Of a stretch of DNA of 64,000 bases, positions 60,877-64,000 are shown in pieces. This DNA comes from Nocardioides sp. IC4_145 (GTDB lineage Bacteria; Actinomycetota; Actinomycetes; Propionibacteriales; Nocardioidaceae), in contig NZ_JAANMS010000017.1 of assembly GCF_011250565.1 (NCBI RefSeq), forward strand, positions 1 through 64,000, written 5' to 3'. Under the pieces are notes generated by a model, which saw only the letters and a program-made list of their open reading frames with translations, made no database searches and had not been told where the DNA came from. The position numbers and the translations under genes are program-made. How positions within the stretch are numbered: position 1 is the stretch's first letter; each line of letters opens with the position of its first letter.

Positions 60877-62831
60877 CCGGCGGTGGCCTCCGTGTCGGCG
60901 ATCAGAGCGTCAAGCCGTGCGATGAGCTTGCGATGGCGTTCGGCCTCATCGATCCATCCGCGTTCCTCTGCGTCTCGGGCCAGCGCCTCGGCGTCGACGC
61001 GCTGGGCGGCGAGGATCGGCAGGGACGAGGGGTCGGCTCGGTAGCTGGGGCAGTGCTCGCAGATGTTGGCGTAGCTGCAGGCGCCCTGGGCCGGCGCGCG
61101 CAGGCAGAACCCACCGGCCATGCGTGACTTCAGCAGTGGCGTGGTGCGCCAGTCCTTTCCGCCGGTGATGTCGGCCAGCGGCAGCTGCGCTCTTCCGGCC
61201 GGGCTGTTGCCCACCGGTGACTGAAGCGCGGTTTGCTGTTTGGCCAGTTCCAGCGCGCGTTCGTACTCGGCCCGGACGGTGGCGTCGAACAGTCGCCCGT
61301 AGCGCAGACTCATCTCGGCGCTGACGTGTCCGAGCAACGCCATCAGGGCTTGTAGGGAGACTCCGGCGTTGACCAGCGCGGTGGCGTAGGTGTGCCGCAG
61401 CTGGTGGGAGGTAACGTGCCCCAGCCCGGCAACATCAGCAGCGTGGTCGAGTTCGCGGCGAACGCCCTGCTGGGTGAGTCGGCGTCCGAGGTAGGTGAAC
61501 AGGAACTGCGCGGGACGCCGGTAGCGCGGGTGCGGCATCGGTCGACCCTGGGACCGGATCTGGATGATCCGGTCGATCAGATCGAGGGTCTCGGTGTCGA
61601 GTGGCACCATCCGCTCGGTTGCCATCTTCCCCAGCGGCACCTTCAGCCAGGCGCCGTTGCCGTCGATCTCGTGCACGCAGTCCAGTTCCAGGTCGAGCAG
61701 CTCACCGATCCGCAGCCCGCAGGCGCGTTGCAGGCGCAGCGCCAGCGCGGCGAGCTCGTTGTCGGGATGGTCGGTCAGTGCTGCGCTCAGGCGTCGGTCG
61801 GCGTCGACGGGTAGGTAGCGCGGTAGGACCTGCGGGAGTTTGGGGATGTCGTCACGGAAGATGACCTTCCGTGCCGGGGCGGCGTCCCAGCCCCACTCCG
61901 TGATGTCGGTCAGGAACGTCGCGACCGCGACCACGCGCCGGTTCCGGTCGCCGGTGCTGATCGGGTGTCCGTCCTTCTCGCTGACGGTGTCGAGCAGCGA
62001 GGCGAGCCAGGGTTCAATGTGTCGCCGCCGGTCCAGGTTCCTGACCGTGGTCAGGTCGGGGTCGAGGGTGGTCAGGAAGATGCCGAAGTGCTTGAGCCGG
62101 GTCGCCATCGCCGAGACCGTCTTGGCGTGGCAGGTGGCCTTCTTGCGTTCCAGGTAGGCGATCATCTCCGCCCGGATCGGCGCGGTCACCTGCGCGAGCC
62201 GCTCCGCCAGCGGGACCGGGCCACCCGAACGCGGCAGCGCGTCGAGGATGCCGAGGTGGAACAGGACAGTCTGGGTGTTGCTAATCGCCGAGAGGTAGTG
62301 GCGGTGGCTGGTGCCGGTGCGCCGGGCGCGCTCGTGACAGGCTTCGGCGAACTCCTCCAGGTCGTCGTGGACGAGTTGGTCGATCCGTCGACCGGTCTGG
62401 ATCAGCAACCGTGCCGGGACCTGCGAACCGGTGGCCAGGCGGGTGCGCATCGTGAACCCGAGGGTCTCGGCGGCATTCAGGAACCGGTCGACCTCGGCCT
62501 GCAGCGGACTGCCTTGGATCTCCCGCCAGAGCGGGGAGAGCTTGCGTTCCAGCAGGTAGTCGTATCCCGGCTGCAGGCCCTGGTGCAGCATCAGGAACGT
62601 GACGACCGGCCGGGTTGCCTTGTCCTCAGCGAGCCGATCGGCAAGTGGCTGGGCGGCCCACGCCTGTGGGTCTGGCCAGGCGCGGAAGAACCTCCGGGCG
62701 GCGCGCTCATACGAGACGTTGCCGCGGCCGGTGGCATGGAGGCGATCAAGGTAGGCGGCCAGCAGATCCTCGCCGTCCAGGCGCAGGTCGGTGTCAGCGG
62801 TTCTGGGTGCGGAGGCGTTCGCGTGCTGCAT
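60873..62831 (-). CDS. tnpB: TnpB-like tyrosine recombinase of Tn554 type
   Basis: The 652-residue recombinase has a long N-terminal core-binding region and a C-terminal catalytic domain with CGLRIGELLDLELDCV (Arg I), HQLRHTYATALVNAG (HxxR) and LLGHVSAEMSLRYGRL (His and the catalytic Tyr). A C-terminal Cys cluster (CSYANICEHCPSYR) follows, as in Tn554 TnpB. It joins the element to target DNA together with TnpA. It overlaps tnpA by 38 bases and tnpC by four. Confidence 0.82.
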   Translation of the reverse strand: MQHANASAPRTADTDLRLDGEDLLAAYLDRLHATGRGNVSYERAARRFFRAWPDPQAWAAQPLADRLAEDKATRPVVTFLMLHQGLQPGYDYLLERKLSPLWREIQGSPLQAEVDRFLNAAETLGFTMRTRLATGSQVPARLLIQTGRRIDQLVHDDLEEFAEACHERARRTGTSHRHYLSAISNTQTVLFHLGILDALPRSGGPVPLAERLAQVTAPIRAEMIAYLERKKATCHAKTVSAMATRLKHFGIFLTTLDPDLTTVRNLDRRRHIEPWLASLLDTVSEKDGHPISTGDRNRRVVAVATFLTDITEWGWDAAPARKVIFRDDIPKLPQVLPRYLPVDADRRLSAALTDHPDNELAALALRLQRACGLRIGELLDLELDCVHEIDGNGAWLKVPLGKMATERMVPLDTETLDLIDRIIQIRSQGRPMPHPRYRRPAQFLFTYLGRRLTQQGVRRELDHAADVAGLGHVTSHQLRHTYATALVNAGVSLQALMALLGHVSAEMSLRYGRLFDATVRAEYERALELAKQQTALQSPVGNSPAGRAQLPLADITGGKDWRTTPLLKSRMAGGFCLRAPAQGACSYANICEHCPSYRADPSSLPILAAQRVDAEALARDAEERGWIDEAERHRKLIARLDALIADTEATAG

Positions 62832-63882
62832 CGAACTCGGCTTTCACGTGGGCCGGAGCCAGATGAACATACCGTGCGGTGGTGTCGACGTGCGCGTGCC
62901 CGAGCAGCGCCTGCATCACCGCGAGATCGACGCCGGCCTCTGCCAGCACGGTGCCGAACGTGTGCCGAAACGCGTGCGGGTTTCCGCCCCTCACGCCGGT
63001 CAGTTCCCGGTGGTAGCGGAAGATCGTGCGCAGCCCGGCCGGAGTCAGGCCCTGTCCGCGGTGCGGGCCCTTGGCCACCAAGAACAGCCGCTCGGACGTC
63101 GACTCGGGGCGTTCGGCGAGCAGATACACGTCGATCACCGAGGCTACGTCCGGATCCAGCGGGACGCGTCGCTGCTTGGCGCCCTTGCCGGTGACGGTGA
63201 CCCATCGGCCGCCGATGTCGACATCCTTCACGTCCAGGGCGAGGACCTCACACGACCGAAGGCCGCACCACAGCATCAGCCCGGCGATCGCGCGGTCGCG
63301 CCACGTGCGCAAGCTTCCGACCAGCGTGGCGGCGTCCGAGGCCGACAACGCCACCGGCAGCTTCTTCGGCTCCCGCAGCCGCAACGCCGAACGCGGCTTG
63401 CGCCGGCGGGTCGTGTGCGCGAGCATCCCGGACCGCTCCCCAGCCACCATCCAGCGTGCTTCGCGTCCCCGCGGCACCGGGTTCTTCGCATCCGGGGACC
63501 GCAGCCCGGCGAACGTGAACAGTCCGGAGATCGCCGCCAGCCGGCGGTTGATCGTCGTGGCCGCGTACCGGTCCACCCGTTGCCCGTCCATCGTCACCAC
63601 GTTCGGCCCCGGCCGGCCCGGGACGCTCGCTTCCCGGCACGCCTTCAGATAGTCGAGCAAGACGTTGGTGGTGACCGCTTCCGGATTGAGGTCTTGCTCG
63701 GTCAGCCAGCGGCAGAACGCAAGCAGGTCATACCCGTAGGCACGAACCGTCGCCGGCGAGTAGTTCCGGTCCAGCAGATGGCTCAGGTACTCGTTGACCA
63801 GCTCGAACCGCGCAGCCGCCTCGCCAGCGAGCACCCATCCCTCGCCGTGTTCCTCGAGCCGCAGCGCGGCCCTCTCGTCCAT
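62794..63882 (-). CDS. tnpA: TnpA-like tyrosine recombinase of Tn554 type
   Basis: The recombinase has an N-terminal SAM-like core-binding domain (LLDRNYSPATVRAYGYDLLA) and a catalytic domain with GLRSCEVLALDVKDVD (Arg I), HAFRHTFGTVLAEAG (HxxR) and LLGHAHVDTTARYVHL (His and the catalytic Tyr). Length, about 362 residues from the ATG at 63882, fits Tn554 TnpA. A GTG at 63903 is an alternative start. It acts with TnpB as a paired recombinase. Confidence 0.82.
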   Translation of the reverse strand: MDERAALRLEEHGEGWVLAGEAAARFELVNEYLSHLLDRNYSPATVRAYGYDLLAFCRWLTEQDLNPEAVTTNVLLDYLKACREASVPGRPGPNVVTMDGQRVDRYAATTINRRLAAISGLFTFAGLRSPDAKNPVPRGREARWMVAGERSGMLAHTTRRRKPRSALRLREPKKLPVALSASDAATLVGSLRTWRDRAIAGLMLWCGLRSCEVLALDVKDVDIGGRWVTVTGKGAKQRRVPLDPDVASVIDVYLLAERPESTSERLFLVAKGPHRGQGLTPAGLRTIFRYHRELTGVRGGNPHAFRHTFGTVLAEAGVDLAVMQALLGHAHVDTTARYVHLAPAHVKAEFDAARERLRTQNR

Positions 63883-63959
63883 GAGCAACAGATGTAGCAC
63901 CACCGACCCGCCGCACCACGGCAGCCACTAAACCCCGGCGTGTCGCTGACCTGCATAAA

Positions 63960-63979
63960 CACGCCGATTGGCCGGTTAA
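63960..63979. repeat. Right terminal inverted repeat of the Tn554-like element
   Basis: CACGCCGATTGGCCGGTTAA is the inverted partner of 60543-60562. The core ATTGGCCGGTTAA is identical to the inner left copy at 60573-60585. Confidence 0.7.
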
Positions 63980-63982
63980 GAG

Positions 63983-64000
63983 GGAGTCGCCGATCGTGCC
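63983..64000 (-). mobile_element. Resumed IS3-family transposase (right flank of the transposon)
   Basis: Read on the minus strand these 18 bases encode GTIGDS, the residues expected just before FDNSVAESFF in IS3-family OrfB. The IS3 half continues beyond the window. Confidence 0.55.

Larger units (their letters stand above)
60540..63982 (-). mobile_element. Tn554-like transposon (tnpA, tnpB, tnpC), no cargo gene
   Basis: This 3.44-kb element carries two tyrosine recombinases and a small helix-turn-helix protein in the tnpA-tnpB-tnpC order of Tn554-type transposons. The ends have inverted repeats (60543-60562 and 63960-63979, 17 of 20 matching). Flanks rejoin as an intact IS3 transposase reading (GTIGDS then FDNS). 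No target duplication is seen, as expected for the family. No resistance or other cargo is present. Confidence 0.8.

Overview
This window is GC-rich DNA from an actinobacterium. Many starts are GTG, genes often overlap by 4 bases (ATGA or GTGA), and TANNNT boxes sit 6-8 bases before several start codons. The mix of genes (KshA, HsaA, Mhp and FadD17/FadD19-like catabolic genes, CYP153, many TetR and IclR regulators) fits a soil catabolic genus such as Nocardioides or a relative. That placement is an inference, not a measurement. No rRNA, tRNA or CRISPR array was seen.

Layout. 1-4180: housekeeping-type genes (partial GNAT-like membrane protein, DinB-like protein, ABC-F ATPase, luciferase-like oxidoreductase). 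4263-9981: a three-gene Wadjet/MksBEF-type SMC operon, jetA-jetB-jetC, with no jetD. 9978-12582: a 2-keto-4-pentenoate hydratase and a FadD17-like CoA ligase. 12573-18608: a seven-gene minus-strand operon headed by a KshA-like Rieske oxygenase, each gene overlapping the next by 1-4 bases. 18831-21754: divergent from kshA, an IclR regulator, a meta-cleavage hydrolase and an HsaA-like monooxygenase. 21959-27131: thioesterase, KstR-like TetR regulator, CoA ligase, FAD oxidoreductase and a second TetR. 27337-34446: a five-gene peptide-type ABC importer operon ending in an amidase. 34657-37261: VOC protein, FadD19-like ligase behind a KstR-type operator, small membrane protein. 37268-46867: a complete 3-hydroxyphenylpropionate (mhp) meta-cleavage pathway with two IclR regulators and an MFS transporter.

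From about 47000 the content becomes more accessory and by eye less GC-rich: a collagen-repeat secreted protein, a DksA-like zinc protein, a TetR-controlled P450, and an AraC regulator beside a ferredoxin/CYP153/ferredoxin-reductase hydroxylase operon. A broken acyltransferase, a BtrH-like/transglutaminase-like pair and a TetR gene follow.

The right end (58972-64000) is a nest of mobile elements. A frameshifted ISL3-family transposase is cut by an IS3-family element, and that element's transposase is cut by a Tn554-like transposon (tnpA, tnpB, tnpC) with imperfect terminal inverted repeats.

Working together: the CoA ligases, KshA, HsaA and the hydrolase point to steroid or terpenoid-like ring degradation. 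The mhp genes take phenylpropanoid catechols to pyruvate and acetyl-CoA, and the CYP153 set provides terminal hydroxylation of alkyl chains. KstR-type sites suggest that part of this is under steroid control.
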